The notes under the pieces: generated by a model | Told to the model about the DNA's origin: nothing | Database searches by the model: none | The model's input: only the letters and a program-made list of their open reading frames with translations | NCBI GenBank assembly: GCA_942491465.1 | Contig: CALOBA010000050.1 | Coordinates: forward strand, 11,110 to 75,109 | Source of the DNA: CALOBA01 sp942491465 | GTDB lineage: Bacteria > Pseudomonadota > Gammaproteobacteria > Chromatiales > Chromatiaceae | DNA: 64,000 nucleotides | Direction: 5' to 3' | Position numbers and translations under genes: made by a program | Shown here: piece after piece, positions 50,803-59,568 of the stretch | Layout: each line of letters starts with the position of its first letter | Position numbering within the stretch: the first letter of the stretch is position 1

Positions 50803-51092
50803 CCGAACAGTTCACCCCCTGGGATGCCGCAGAGTATCTCCAGACCGATGAAGACATCGCCGCCTACCTCGACGCCTGCTTTGAAGAGGCCGGAGCCGAC
50901 GCCGGATTCATTATTCGGGCGCTCGGTACCGTCGCGCGGGCGAAGGGCATAGACGACGTCGCCGAGCGTGCCGGTCTAGCGCCGGAGCAGCTTCATGACT
51001 TACTCGCGGCGACATCCAGCCCGCCGTTTAGTGAAGTGTTGCGCGTTATCGAGGCGGTAGGCATACGTCTGCATGCAGACAAGGCGGCCTGA
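50799..51092 (+). CDS. HigA-like antitoxin
   Basis: 97 residues from ATG 50799, overlapping the toxin stop (ATGA). WDAAEYLQTDEDIAAYLDACFEEAGADAGFIIRALGTVARAKGIDDVAERAGLAPEQLHDLL matches addiction-module antidotes: an N-terminal toxin-wrapping part, then an HTH (DDVAERAGLAPEQLHDLLA) that would bind the operon promoter. The C-terminus EVLRVIEAVGIRLHADKAA is intact. It is thus likely functional even though the toxin start is doubtful. Confidence 0.88.
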   Translation: MTEQFTPWDAAEYLQTDEDIAAYLDACFEEAGADAGFIIRALGTVARAKGIDDVAERAGLAPEQLHDLLAATSSPPFSEVLRVIEAVGIRLHADKAA

Positions 51093-51164
51093 TCGGCACA
51101 CTCGGTTGAGCCTGGCTACCTTTTTCCCTACCCGTTTATTGGTGGTCTGTCCCCCGGTTTCCGT

Positions 51165-51510
51165 GGTCGACGATGACGGCAGCGTCCCGATCAACCGGCT
51201 GACGCTCGCCTTTCGCGATTTCTACCTGGAGCGCAAGGCTGCCCGCCTGCCCGTCGAGAAGCCCCGCGTCCGCATGGCGCGGGTCGAGGAGCTGACCGAG
51301 GCCGACATCCGGCACCTGATCCTGAACATGCCGTTCAAGAAGTTCGCGCAGCGGGGGTTCCTGTCCTATGATCGGGATGCATCGCGGCTGCGCGTCGCGT
51401 CGCACCTCTGGGAGCAGATCAAAGACGAGGCATCCCTCCAGCAGATCAGGGCCTTGGCCGAGACCGCGCTGAGCGCCTACTATCAACGCCTTGGAGCGTC
51501 GGAGCACGCT
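51165..51510 (+). pseudogene. Protein-tail fragment, copy 2
   Basis: VVDDDGSVPINRLTLAFRDFYLERKAARLPVEKPRVRMARVEELTEADIRHLILNMPFKKFAQRGFLSYDRDASRLRV repeats the middle of copy 1. It then carries a different, probably more original end (SHLWEQIKDEASLQQIRALAETALSAYYQRLGA). It begins abruptly at VVDDDG and runs in frame into the following DUF2442 gene with no stop between. Confidence 0.6.
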
Positions 51511-51789
51511 ATGACGAGCTTTGCGCTGCTTGGCGCCGACACTTCGGAACCTGAGGTCACCAACATCAGCATGCACGGGATCTGGCTTCTTGCAGATGGT
51601 CAAGAGCATTTCCTCGCATACGACGACTTTCCCTGGTTCCGCGAGGCGACGGCCCGCGCCATCTTCAACGTCGAGGAACCGAATCCCGGACATTTCTACT
51701 GGCCGGAGTTGGATGTTGATCTGGGAATCGCCACCATTCGGTCCCCGAAAGACTATCCGCTCATTGCGACCCTTGATTCCGTGCCTTAG
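51511..51789 (+). CDS. DUF2442 domain protein
   Basis: 92 residues from ATG 51511. EVTNISMHGIWLLADGQEHFLAYDDFPWFREATARAIFNVEEPNPGHFYWPELDVDLGIATIRSPKDYPLIA is a full DUF2442 domain (HG-W-LL...FPWF...WPDLDVDL). DUF2442 proteins are often paired with DUF4160 proteins in toxin-antitoxin-like modules; here no DUF4160 partner is directly adjacent, so it may be an orphan. It is in frame with the upstream tail fragment and could be made as a fusion. Confidence 0.8.
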   Translation: MTSFALLGADTSEPEVTNISMHGIWLLADGQEHFLAYDDFPWFREATARAIFNVEEPNPGHFYWPELDVDLGIATIRSPKDYPLIATLDSVP

Positions 51790-51882
51790 CCCTGGCGCGA
51801 CCCCAGAGTCGGTAGCGTGGACGAGCGACAGCCAACCTCACCGGCCCCCGCGCTACTGTCCCTGGGCTTCGACCACAGTCTC

Positions 51883-51986
51883 CGCAGAGTAAAAAATACT
51901 GTCCCCGGAACTGGCGTCCCCGGAACTGGTCGGAACTGCCGCAGAGTAAAATATACTGTCCCCGGAACTGGCAGTCCCCGGAACTG
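51883..51986 (+). repeat. Direct repeat of an AGAGTAAAA-TACTGTCCCCGGAACTG unit
   Basis: Two copies (about 51886 and 51941) of GCAGAGTAAAA(A/T)ATACTGTCCCCGGAACTG, each followed by an extra TCCCCGGAACTG. They lie directly before tail copy 3. A scrambled, partly inverted version (gtccccgaaactg; two copies of tccagatccggggac) is at about 53070-53165. Confidence 0.65.
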
Positions 51987-51987
51987 C

Positions 51988-52368
51988 ATGTCCGCCAGCT
52001 ACAAGCCCGTCCTGCTGCGCTGCTCGATACCGTCGACGGCGACGGCAGCGTCCGCATCAATCGGCTGACGCTCGCCTTCCGCGACTTCTACCTGGAGCGC
52101 GAGGCTGCCGGCCTGCCCGTCGAGAATCCCCGCGCGTGGATGACGCGGATCGACGAGCTGACCGAGACCGACATCCGGCAACCGATCCTGAACATGCCGT
52201 TCAAGAAGTGCGCCCAGCGCGGGTTCCTGAAGTACGATCGGGATGCATCACGCTTTGCGCTTTGACGCGAAGCTTTGGGAGCAGTTGAATCCTGCAGGTC
52301 TCGCCGCCCTTCGCCTAGCCGCGGACCGCGCACTTGACACCTACTACAGTAGGCTTACACAACCCTGA
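51988..52368 (+). pseudogene. Protein-tail fragment, copy 3 (frameshifted)
   Basis: Begins ATGTCCGCCAGCTACAAGCC, matching copy 1 (MAASYKPVLLRC). A 4-base deletion (cgctgctcgat against cgctgcctgctcgat) shifts the frame, and a second shift near 52262 (DASRFAL then stop) moves to FDAKLWEQLNPAGLAALRLAADRALDTYYSRLTQP before the final stop. The last part matches the end of copy 2. The DUF4160 gene starts 8 bases after its stop. Confidence 0.65.
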
Positions 52369-52376
52369 TTCGCCCG

Positions 52377-52643
52377 ATGCCCGTCATTTCGTACTTCTTC
52401 GGTATCTACGTTCGGATGTACTTCGACGACCACGCGCCGCCGCATATCCACGTCGAATACCAGGGCTATGAGGCGTTTGTCGCCATCGAAGATGGGCAGA
52501 TTCTATCCGGTCGCTTGCCCAAAAAGGCGGCTAAGCTCGTCCGCGACTGGACCGCGGAACATCGGCTTGAGCTTATGGAAAACTGGCGACGCGCCATCGC
52601 GCTGCAACCACTCGAAAGAATTCCGGGAGCGGACAATGATTAA
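52377..52643 (+). CDS. DUF4160 domain protein
   Basis: 88 residues. MPVISYFFGIYVRMYFDDHAPPHIHVEYQGYEAFVAIEDGQILSGRLPKKAAKLVRDWTAEHRLELMENWRRA is a complete DUF4160 domain; FGI-V-MY--DHAPPHIH is its hallmark with conserved His residues. It is coupled to a DUF2442 gene by an 8-base overlap. These two-gene units are thought to be toxin-antitoxin-like, with DUF4160 the likely toxin; activity is not established here. Confidence 0.85.
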   Translation: MPVISYFFGIYVRMYFDDHAPPHIHVEYQGYEAFVAIEDGQILSGRLPKKAAKLVRDWTAEHRLELMENWRRAIALQPLERIPGADND

Positions 52644-52902
52644 GATCATCAACGCAACGGTCGTAAGCGATACCGCTGTCCATCTTTGCTTTTCAGATGG
52701 CTCGGAAGGGGATTATGACCTCGGCGCCCTCATCGCGCGCGACACCGTCATGACCCGACCGCTGCAAGACCCCGAGTTCGTTGCGCGGTGCTTCCTGGAG
52801 CTTGGCGCCTTGTGCTTTCCCAACGGATTGGAGCTGAGCGCTGCAAGCCTACAGCGCAAGCTGGCGGAGCAAGGGGCGCTGGTGCACTCGAACGCGGCGT
52901 AG
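52636..52902 (+). CDS. DUF2442 domain protein, partner of the DUF4160 gene
   Basis: 88 residues from ATG 52636. IINATVVSDTAVHLCFSDGSEGDYDLGALIARDTVMTRPLQDPEFVARCFLELGALCFPNGLELSAASLQRKL follows the short form of DUF2442 (GLxWPNGxDL region as LCFPNGLEL). It differs strongly from the DUF2442 at 51511, so the two were acquired separately. The proposed role is antitoxin-like. Confidence 0.82.
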   Translation: MIKIINATVVSDTAVHLCFSDGSEGDYDLGALIARDTVMTRPLQDPEFVARCFLELGALCFPNGLELSAASLQRKLAEQGALVHSNAA

Positions 52903-52966
52903 CAACGCGAACTGCCGCAGCCCAGCGGACAGTTCACCCGTGACGGAGCAGTCTGGCTATGTGAAC

Positions 52967-54028
52967 TCACAGCATCGGGCGAAAGCGATCCGGTTCACAG
53001 CTGTGGTCCAATCGATCCCGGATCGGACGATACCTCGCTTGATTCGTCCACAACTCCGTTGTCAAAACAAATACACCGTCACCGGAACGCCTCTGTCCCC
53101 GAAACTGCGCAAAAAGGCTCCAGATCCGGGGACCTCCAGATCCGGGGACAGTGTACTCATCTCTAGGCTCCGGTCTGTTTCCGCGGAGTCCCTGCGTCCA
53201 TGTCCACGCTGGAAGTAACCAAGGCCCAACCACCCGGAACCGATAGCGGTCGCAAAGGGCTGCTGGTCTTCCCCAGCATAGGCTGCAGGACGCGCGCGGG
53301 TGTTGTTGCTCAGCAGGGGCACTGCCGCGCGCCAAGCGCTGGAGTGGTTTCTCGCTGCGACCGCCGCCCTGAGCCTCGAACTCCAGGAGCTTGCCGAGCT
53401 CGTCCAGCTCGATCAGCAGGCCACCTCCGCCGGTGTTTGCCCAGGCGCTCCGGGTTTGGGTGATGAGGTCGATGACGTGGTCCATGCGGGTGCCGGGCCG
53501 TGCCGCGGCCTGGATGCGCTTGACCAGTGGTTGCGGCAGCGCCGCCTGCTCCGCGGCGCGGGCCAGCGCGAGCATCAGTTGGCGGATCAGCGAGTCCGGT
53601 ATGCCGTTGACCTGCACGCGCAATAGGCCCCGGGTGCCGCGGTTTGCGCGGATCAGGCGCTTTGCCAGGCCCGGCGCCGCAGCGCGGAGCTTCGCATGGG
53701 CGATGGCGCCGACGGCGGTCTCAGGCGCGCCGAGCAGCGCGCCGGCAAACAAGGCGAATGCGGATTTGCCGGCACCATATGGCCCGATGAGCGCCAGCGC
53801 GCGACCGGTCGCGTTGCCCTCCAGGCCGTCGGCAAGTTGCTCCAGCGCGGCCAAGGCGCGCGACGTTGGGACATAGCCCCGCAGGAGGTCGGCGGCGTCT
53901 TGATCGCGCTCCAGGTTGATGGAGCGGCGAAAGCCGGCGGCGATGCGGATGTGTTCGGCGAGCGGCCTGTCGGTGGGCAGGACGGACGGCGCTTTCAGAT
54001 TGTGCACCCGTGCGGCTGATGTGCTCAT
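52967..54028 (-). pseudogene. N-terminal piece of a defence-type P-loop ATPase
   Basis: ATG 54028 with strong GGAGG upstream. VHNLKAPSVLPTDRPLAEHIRIAAGFRRSINLERDQ, Walker A GPYGAGKS (with LALIGPYGAGKSAFALFAGALLG), and a Walker B-like LLIELDELGKLLEFEAQ are present. After about residue 225 (near 53357) the protein homology stops and the frame runs through unrelated sequence, including the scrambled gtccccg repeats, to 52967. Such ATPases occur in multi-gene restriction or defence loci. A possible internal piece of the same protein (QKIAQNERTLLGYLASREPFGL) lies upstream at 55377-55507, beyond the Rpn gene, suggesting disruption by insertion and deletion. Confidence 0.6.
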
Positions 54029-54170
54029 GTTGCCGGCCTCCAATGGCCGTTGATTCTGTTCGCTGCGCGAAAGCCATGCTCGGCACGTATGCGCGCCGAG
54101 GTCGGACCACGGTGGGTCGGAGGCCCGGGCGCTGTTCGCCAAGTCGCCATGGTTGCGGATGGGGGCTGGG

Positions 54171-55085
54171 TTACTGAAGCACCGAGTCGATGTTGTCTTC
54201 GGTGAGGATGCGCCCGGACCAGCGCAGCAGGGTGTCCGGGTCGGCCTGCTGGATGCGCCGGCGCAGGGCGTCGGGGATGTTGCCGAACTTTTGCTCCAGC
54301 AGGAACAAGAGCACGTTGGCCTCTCCGATCTGGATGCCCATTTGCTGACCTATCTGCTGGCCGATCTCTTGGCCCGCCTGTTCGCCTTCTTCGCGGATGC
54401 GTGCGGAATAAGACTGCATGGTGCTTGCCTCCTCGGGATAGTCGTGTGCGTATCGGGCGCGCTCGTCGTCGTTCAGGTGGCTGTAGATTTCGACGAAGTC
54501 GAGATATTTGACCTGCTTTTCCGGGTCCGGCTCAAGCTGCATCAGGCCGCGCAGGGCTAGAGCGTAGACGTCGACGCGCTCGTCGGCTCGATGGGCCATG
54601 TTCGGTAGGTTGAGCCGCGCGACGATGTTGTCGCTGTCGCGCCAGTCGTTCCAGTTCAGGTGCTTGAGGGCGCAGGCCAGGTAGCGGAAGGTCAAGAAGT
54701 CGTAGCGGTCCCCACCCAGGGTCAGCGATGCGGGACGCTTGCCCTTGCGCAGGAAGATCACCACCGGCACAACGCGCTCGGTGTTGAACAGCTCGGCCAG
54801 GTCGAGACAGTAATGGGCCAGCCGATGGATCGAGAACCTGGAGGTCTCGCTCTCCTCCTCGAAGGCGAACAAGATGGCCGCGCGCCGCCCATCGGACCAT
54901 TCCAGCAGCAGCGGTACGTCGAGCTCGCGGAAGCGCTCGCCCAGGCGTTCCTTTAGCTGCTCTTGGCGGGTCGGGATGATGCGCACCCCCTCGTCGACCT
55001 CGACCGCCTCGTCGGCGGCGAAGAAGCGCACCGAATCGATGGGATAATCGACGATCAGGTTTTTGAAGTTCTGGTCGTGACTCAA
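54171..55085 (-). CDS. Rpn-family (YhgA-like) transposase/nuclease protein
   Basis: 304 residues. HDQNFKNLIVDYPIDSVRFFAADEA opens an Rpn/PD-(D/E)XK-like domain: PLLLEWSDGRRAAILFAFEEESETSRFSIHRLAHYCLDLAE carries acidic residues in the nuclease core positions. DYPEEASTMQSYSARIREEGEQAGQEIGQQIGQQMGIQIGEANVLLFLLEQKFGNIPDALRRRIQQADPDTLLRWSGRILT is the usual C-terminal low-complexity plus DUF4351-like part. Rpn proteins promote RecA-independent recombination through endonuclease activity. It is intact and sits between broken pieces of older genes. Confidence 0.8.
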   Translation of the reverse strand: MSHDQNFKNLIVDYPIDSVRFFAADEAVEVDEGVRIIPTRQEQLKERLGERFRELDVPLLLEWSDGRRAAILFAFEEESETSRFSIHRLAHYCLDLAELFNTERVVPVVIFLRKGKRPASLTLGGDRYDFLTFRYLACALKHLNWNDWRDSDNIVARLNLPNMAHRADERVDVYALALRGLMQLEPDPEKQVKYLDFVEIYSHLNDDERARYAHDYPEEASTMQSYSARIREEGEQAGQEIGQQIGQQMGIQIGEANVLLFLLEQKFGNIPDALRRRIQQADPDTLLRWSGRILTEDNIDSVLQ

Positions 55086-55376
55086 GGTGGCCTCGCTGGC
55101 GTGGATTCGGGGTTGAGGATACCGAGAGACCGCGGCTGCTGCAAAGACTGGTATGTCTGCCTAGTGCCTGAGCGCGCTTCATGGACGCCAACCTCTGGTC
55201 GCCATAGTAGTTGATGCCGAAGTAGCGGCGTTGCGCGCTCAGGCGGCGGGCGTCGCTCTTGTCGTTGACGTGCGATTCGATGGTGTCGGCGCTTGCTGTT
55301 GGCTGAATCGGCGCCTGCGGCGAAGTCGATCCTCGGCCTCGGCATTGGCGAGCCAGGCTTGGTGCTCGCGCTAGGC

Positions 55377-55669
55377 GCCGATGAGGTTGAGCAGGCCGAT
55401 CGCGTCGCCACCGCCAAGCTCGTCGAGCCGCCGGCTGAGGCCGAAGGGCTCGCGACTGGCCAGGTAGCCGAGCAGGGTGCGCTCGTTCTGGGCGATCTTT
55501 TGGCGTTGCCCCTGTTGCGGCCGACGCCGAGCCGCGCCATGGCGCGGTCCGGGTGTGCGAAGATGTCGGGGGCGTCGGTGATGGCCTCGAAGCCCTTGGT
55601 AAGCCAGGCGTAGCGCAGCGGGGAGGTCTCGTGGCGGCCGAAGCTGGTGTGCTTGGGGTCGAGCCGCAT
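55377..55669 (-). pseudogene. DUF4007 N-terminal fragment fused to an ATPase fragment
   Basis: From an ATG at 55669: MRLDPKHTSFGRHETSPLRYAWLTKGFEAI, then APDIFAHPDRAMARLGVGRN, the opening of DUF4007 proteins (FGRHETFPLRYGWL...LGVGKNMV). Near 55510 the frame and homology switch to QKIAQNERTLLGYLASREPFGLSRRLDELGGGDAIGLLNLIG followed by a stop, a stretch typical of large archaeal-like ATPases. DUF4007 genes are frequent neighbours of PAPS-reductase-like and ATPase genes in putative DNA-modification defence loci. The rest of 55086-55795 shows more debris (REHQAWLANAEAEDR) and no intact gene. Confidence 0.55.
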
Positions 55670-55795
55670 CGGCGCCGGCTCGGGCCGGCGGCGACCTGCG
55701 TCGGCGCTGTCGCCGACAGGCGGCAGTCCGCGTTGTTGCCGCCTTGCAGCCTCACCCCACAAGATCCACAACGACGACCGAGTCCTAGACCAGAC

Positions 55796-57358
55796 ATGAA
55801 CCAGAAGCACGATCTGCTGCAGCATCTGCGCCACGCCGTCAAACGCTTTGCCGACTCCCCGGCCATCCTCACCCATGAGCGGGCCTGGACCTATGCCGAT
55901 CTCGACGACGCCAGCGACGGCGTCGCCGCGGGGCTGGCCGAGCGCGGCGTCGCGCCGGGGGAGCGGGTCGGCCTCTACTGCCCGAACGGGGCCGACTTCG
56001 TCAGCTGCTATCTCGGCATCCTCAAGGCCGGCGCCTGCGCCGTGCCCATCAACCTGCTGCTGCCGCCCACCGCCGTTGCCTTCGCGCTGAACGACGCGGG
56101 CGCCAAGGCGCTGTGCTTCCATGCCGCCTTTGCCGAGCAGGCCGCCGCGGCGCTTGCCGAGGTGCCGACGGTGACCCTGCGCGTCGGCATCGGCCCGGTG
56201 GACGCCGCGGCCGTCGACTGCCTGCTCGACGACCTGACCACCGCGGCGCCGCCGCCCGACCCGGACATCGACCCCGCCCGTGATCCGGCGGTGATCCTCT
56301 ACACCTCCGGCACCACCGGTCGCCCCAAGGGCGCCGTGCTGACCCACGCCAACCTGGCCGCCAACGCCGCGGCGGTGGCCGAGGTGCTGGAGGTCCGCCC
56401 CGGTGCCGACGGCGATCGCTTTCTGGTGGTGCTGCCGATGTTCCACAGCTTCGCCGCCACCGTGGGCATCCTTACCCCATTGCTCCACGGGGCCGCGCTG
56501 ATCCCGGTGCCGCGCTTCGACCCGGCCCTGATCACCGACGCCGTCGGCACCCACGCCGCCACCATCTTCCTCGGCGTGCCCAGCCTGTACGCGGTGCTGC
56601 TGCGCCTCGACGACGCGCAGGTCCCGCGCTGGGGCTCGGTGCGGCTCGCCATCTCCGGCGGCGCCGCCATGCCCGAGGCGGTCATGCAGGCCTTCGAGGA
56701 ACGCTTCGATGTCCCCGTCCTGGAGGGCGACGGCCCCACCGAGTGCGGGCCGGTCACCTGCGTCAACCCGCCCGCCGGACCGCGCAAGCCGCGCTCGGTG
56801 GGCCTGCCGCTGCCGGGCACCGAGATGCGCATCGCCGCACCCGACGGGCGCTGGCTGCCCGCCGGCGAGCACGGCGAGGTCTGCGTGCGCTCGCCCAGCG
56901 TCATGCGCGGCTACTGGAACCTCCCCGACGAGACCAATGCCAGCTTCTCCGGCGACTGGTTCCGCACCGGCGACCTCGGCTGGCGCGACGCCGACGGCTG
57001 GTTCTATCTGGTGGATCGCATCAAGGACATGATCATCAGCAACGGCATGAACGTCTATCCGCGGGTGATCGAGGAGGTCCTGATCCGCCACCCCGGCGTC
57101 GCCGAGGTCGCCGTCGTCGGCGAGCCGCACCAGAGCCACGGCGAGATCCCCATCGCCTACGTCACCGCGGCACCGGATCAGCCCGCGCTCGACCTGGCCG
57201 CGCTCAAGGATTGGTGCCGCCCGCAGCTCGGTCGCCACGAGCTGCCCCGGCGCATCGAGTTGGTGGAGACCCTGCCGAAGAACGCCGCCGGCAAGGTCCT
57301 CAAGCGCGAGCTGCGCCGCGGCGGGGAGCATGAGCGCGGGGTCTTCAGCGGCGCCTAA
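55796..57358 (+). CDS. Long/medium-chain acyl-CoA synthetase (AMP-forming)
   Basis: 520 residues from ATG 55796. The AMP-binding P-loop YTSGTTGRPKG is at 169-179. Further motifs: VLPMFHSFAATVG, RLAISGGAAMPEAVMQAFEERF, EGDGPTECGPVTCVNP, GDWFRTGDLGWRDADGWFYLVDRIKDMIISNGMNVYPRVIEEVL and PKNAAGKVLKRELR with the C-terminal catalytic Lys. The adenylate-forming family activates a carboxylate to acyl-AMP then acyl-CoA; specificity (fatty acid or aryl acid) is not visible. It is intact and marks the right end of the most decayed stretch. Confidence 0.9.
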   Translation: MNQKHDLLQHLRHAVKRFADSPAILTHERAWTYADLDDASDGVAAGLAERGVAPGERVGLYCPNGADFVSCYLGILKAGACAVPINLLLPPTAVAFALNDAGAKALCFHAAFAEQAAAALAEVPTVTLRVGIGPVDAAAVDCLLDDLTTAAPPPDPDIDPARDPAVILYTSGTTGRPKGAVLTHANLAANAAAVAEVLEVRPGADGDRFLVVLPMFHSFAATVGILTPLLHGAALIPVPRFDPALITDAVGTHAATIFLGVPSLYAVLLRLDDAQVPRWGSVRLAISGGAAMPEAVMQAFEERFDVPVLEGDGPTECGPVTCVNPPAGPRKPRSVGLPLPGTEMRIAAPDGRWLPAGEHGEVCVRSPSVMRGYWNLPDETNASFSGDWFRTGDLGWRDADGWFYLVDRIKDMIISNGMNVYPRVIEEVLIRHPGVAEVAVVGEPHQSHGEIPIAYVTAAPDQPALDLAALKDWCRPQLGRHELPRRIELVETLPKNAAGKVLKRELRRGGEHERGVFSGA

Positions 57359-57697
57359 GGATCGATGCAAAAGTCCCGATCCGGTTTGCCGTCCGCAGCG
57401 AAACCCTGTCGCCCTGGAGGGCGACCCTCCCGGGAACCCCCGAAGCACCGACCCGACCCGCGCTGCCGTGGGCTTCGGCCGGTCGCAGCCCTGAGCGGCA
57501 CAACGACAGGGCGCAGCCGCAGCGTATACTGTGGCCCAACGACCAGGCGGCGCACCACGCCGAGCGGCGGCGGTCGCGACGCCCATCGCTGTCCCCCGCA
57601 ACCGCGGCGTCGGCCCGCAGCCAGCTGCACGGCAGGCTGATCCGGCAAGGTTGCCTCCGTTTCCCGAACACCGATCGTTACACACGGGCTCCTACGG
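57359..57697. other. Gene-free gap between acyl-CoA synthetase and glycosyltransferase genes
   Basis: About 340 bases with no supportable gene on either strand. The only structure noticed is a GC hairpin around 57408-57432 (TCGCCCTgg-AGGGCGA), 50 bases past the synthetase stop, which may help end transcription although no T run follows. No promoter for the glycosyltransferase could be picked out. Confidence 0.4.
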
Positions 57698-59158
57698 ATG
57701 CAGATCGCGATCCTCCACTATCATCTCCAGACCGGCGGCGTCACCCGCGTCATCGAACAGACCTGCCGCGTGCTGCTCGACGGCGGCCATCAGGTCGTCG
57801 TCATCAGCGGCGAGCCGCCGGCGGTGGCGTTGCCGCACGGGACCCGCTTTGCCCTGGTGCCGGCCCTGAGCTATGAGGAGCACCGTCCGCCGCTCGATGG
57901 CGACGCGCTGGCGGATGCGCTATTGGCGGCAGCCCGCGAGGCCCTGGGAACCGACCCCGACCTGTGGCACGTCCACAACCATTGCCTGGGCAAGAACCTG
58001 GCGCTGCCCGCGGCCCTCGGCGTGCTGCTGCGGCAGGGCCGGCACCTGCTGCTGCAGCCCCACGACTTTGCCGAGGACGGCCGCCCGGCCCTGTACAAGC
58101 GCCTGCTCGCGCGGGCGGCAGCGGGCGACCCCGGACGGCTGTCGGCGCTGTTGTACCCGTTGGCCCCCCAGGTGCATTACGCCGTCCTCAACGGCCGCGA
58201 CCGCGCGTTTCTGGCCCGCGCCGGGGTCGCGGACGAGCGGCTGCACCTGTTGCCGAATCCGGTCTCCCTCGACCTGCCGGCGCTGGCGAGGGAGCGCCCG
58301 GCCAATCCGCTCGGCGATCGGCGGCTGTGGCTGTACCCGACCCGGGCCATCCGCCGCAAGAACCTGGGCGAGCTGTTGCTGTGGGCGGCGGCCAGCGACG
58401 GCGAGGACCTGTTTGCCGCCACCCGCGCGCCGGAGAATCCCGCGGAGCAGCCCCGCTACAAGGCCTGGGCCCACCTCGCCGAGGCGCTCAAGCTGCCGGT
58501 GGCGCTGGGCGTCGGCGAGGGCAGCCGCGACTTCCCGACGCTGCTGGCCAGCGCCCACGCGCTGGTCACCACCAGCATCGCCGAAGGCTTCGGGCTCGCC
58601 TTCCTGGAGCCCTGGCTGCTCGCCCGGCCGCTTACCGGGCGCAACCTGCCCGAGATCACCGTCGACTTTCGCGCCGCCGACGTCGACCTGTCCGGACTCT
58701 ATGACCGGCTCATGATCCCGCTGGACTGGATCGACCAGGCCGAGCTGCGCCGGACGCTCGAGCGGACGCTGGCCGAGGTCATGCAGGCCTATGGCCGCAG
58801 CCCCGAGGTCGACACCGCCGAGCGGCTGTGGCAGGCCCTGACCGGCAGCGGGCAGATCGACTTCGGCCGCCTGGACGAGCCGGCCCAGGCCCGGGTCATC
58901 CGGCGGCTGCACGACAGCCCGGAGCTGGCCGGCGCATTGACCCCGACCACGCTGGCGCTGACCCCGAACGACGTCATCGCCGGCAACCGCCGGGTCGTAC
59001 AGCAGGTGTACTCGCCGGCCGGCTACGGCAATCGACTGCAGGCCATCTATCACGGCCTGCTCGCCGAGACACCGGCCGCGGAGCCCGCCGCGGCCGATGC
59101 CGACACCCTGCTCGACTGCTTCCTGCAGCCCGAGCGCCTTTGTCTGCTGCGCAGCTAA
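57698..59158 (+). CDS. Group 1 glycosyltransferase (GT-B fold)
   Basis: 486 residues. The N-terminal half starts MQIAILHYHLQTGGVTRVIEQTCRVL, with the GGV loop of GT4-like enzymes and LWHVHNHCLGKN. The C-terminal half has RLHLLPNPVSL, LWLYPTRAIRRKNLGELLLWAA and the donor-binding TTSIAEGFGLAFLEPWLLARPLTGRNLPEI (E-x7-E pattern). No membrane segment; likely a cytoplasmic or peripheral sugar transferase for a glycan or glycolipid. The C-terminal ~130 residues (after RSPEVDTAERLW) are an extension with no family recognised. A MITE begins at its stop codon. Confidence 0.87.
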   Translation: MQIAILHYHLQTGGVTRVIEQTCRVLLDGGHQVVVISGEPPAVALPHGTRFALVPALSYEEHRPPLDGDALADALLAAAREALGTDPDLWHVHNHCLGKNLALPAALGVLLRQGRHLLLQPHDFAEDGRPALYKRLLARAAAGDPGRLSALLYPLAPQVHYAVLNGRDRAFLARAGVADERLHLLPNPVSLDLPALARERPANPLGDRRLWLYPTRAIRRKNLGELLLWAAASDGEDLFAATRAPENPAEQPRYKAWAHLAEALKLPVALGVGEGSRDFPTLLASAHALVTTSIAEGFGLAFLEPWLLARPLTGRNLPEITVDFRAADVDLSGLYDRLMIPLDWIDQAELRRTLERTLAEVMQAYGRSPEVDTAERLWQALTGSGQIDFGRLDEPAQARVIRRLHDSPELAGALTPTTLALTPNDVIAGNRRVVQQVYSPAGYGNRLQAIYHGLLAETPAAEPAAADADTLLDCFLQPERLCLLRS

Positions 59159-59258
59159 GGATCGGTTCAGAAACAAGTGGCGCAGACGCCCGCTCGCTGA
59201 ACCTTTTGATTGGCCGTTTCGTGGTTGCGTCTGCACCACTTGTTTCTGAACCTTGACC
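59157..59258. mobile_element. Second MITE family, copy 2
   Basis: Terminal inverted repeats GGTTCAGAAACAAGTGGCGCAGACGC (from 59164, abbreviated core GGTTCAGAAACAAGTGG) and the mirror CCACTTGTTTCTGAACCTTGAC ending near 59256 match those of 49746-49857. The left edge abuts the glycosyltransferase stop and the right edge supplies the TTG (59253) from which the next reading frame is open. Confidence 0.75.
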
Positions 59259-59568
59259 GAGCCGCCGCCCGTGGCCGACGCTGGAGACGCCATCGACGCG
59301 CCGAACGCAGGCTGGGGCTTCGGCAGCGATGTGCCGGAGCGCTTCGACGCCCATGTGCGCCGCTCCGTGCCCTTCTACGACGAAGGCCATGGACTGATCG
59401 TCCAGCTCTCGGACTTCTACATCGGCGCGGATGCGCTGGTCTACGAACTCGGCTGCTCCACCGGCACGCTGACGCACCGGCTCGCCGAGCATCATCGCGA
59501 GCGCCGGGCACGCTTCATCGCCATCGACGCAGAGCCCGCCATGGTGCAGGTGGCCGCCGAGCGCTGGA

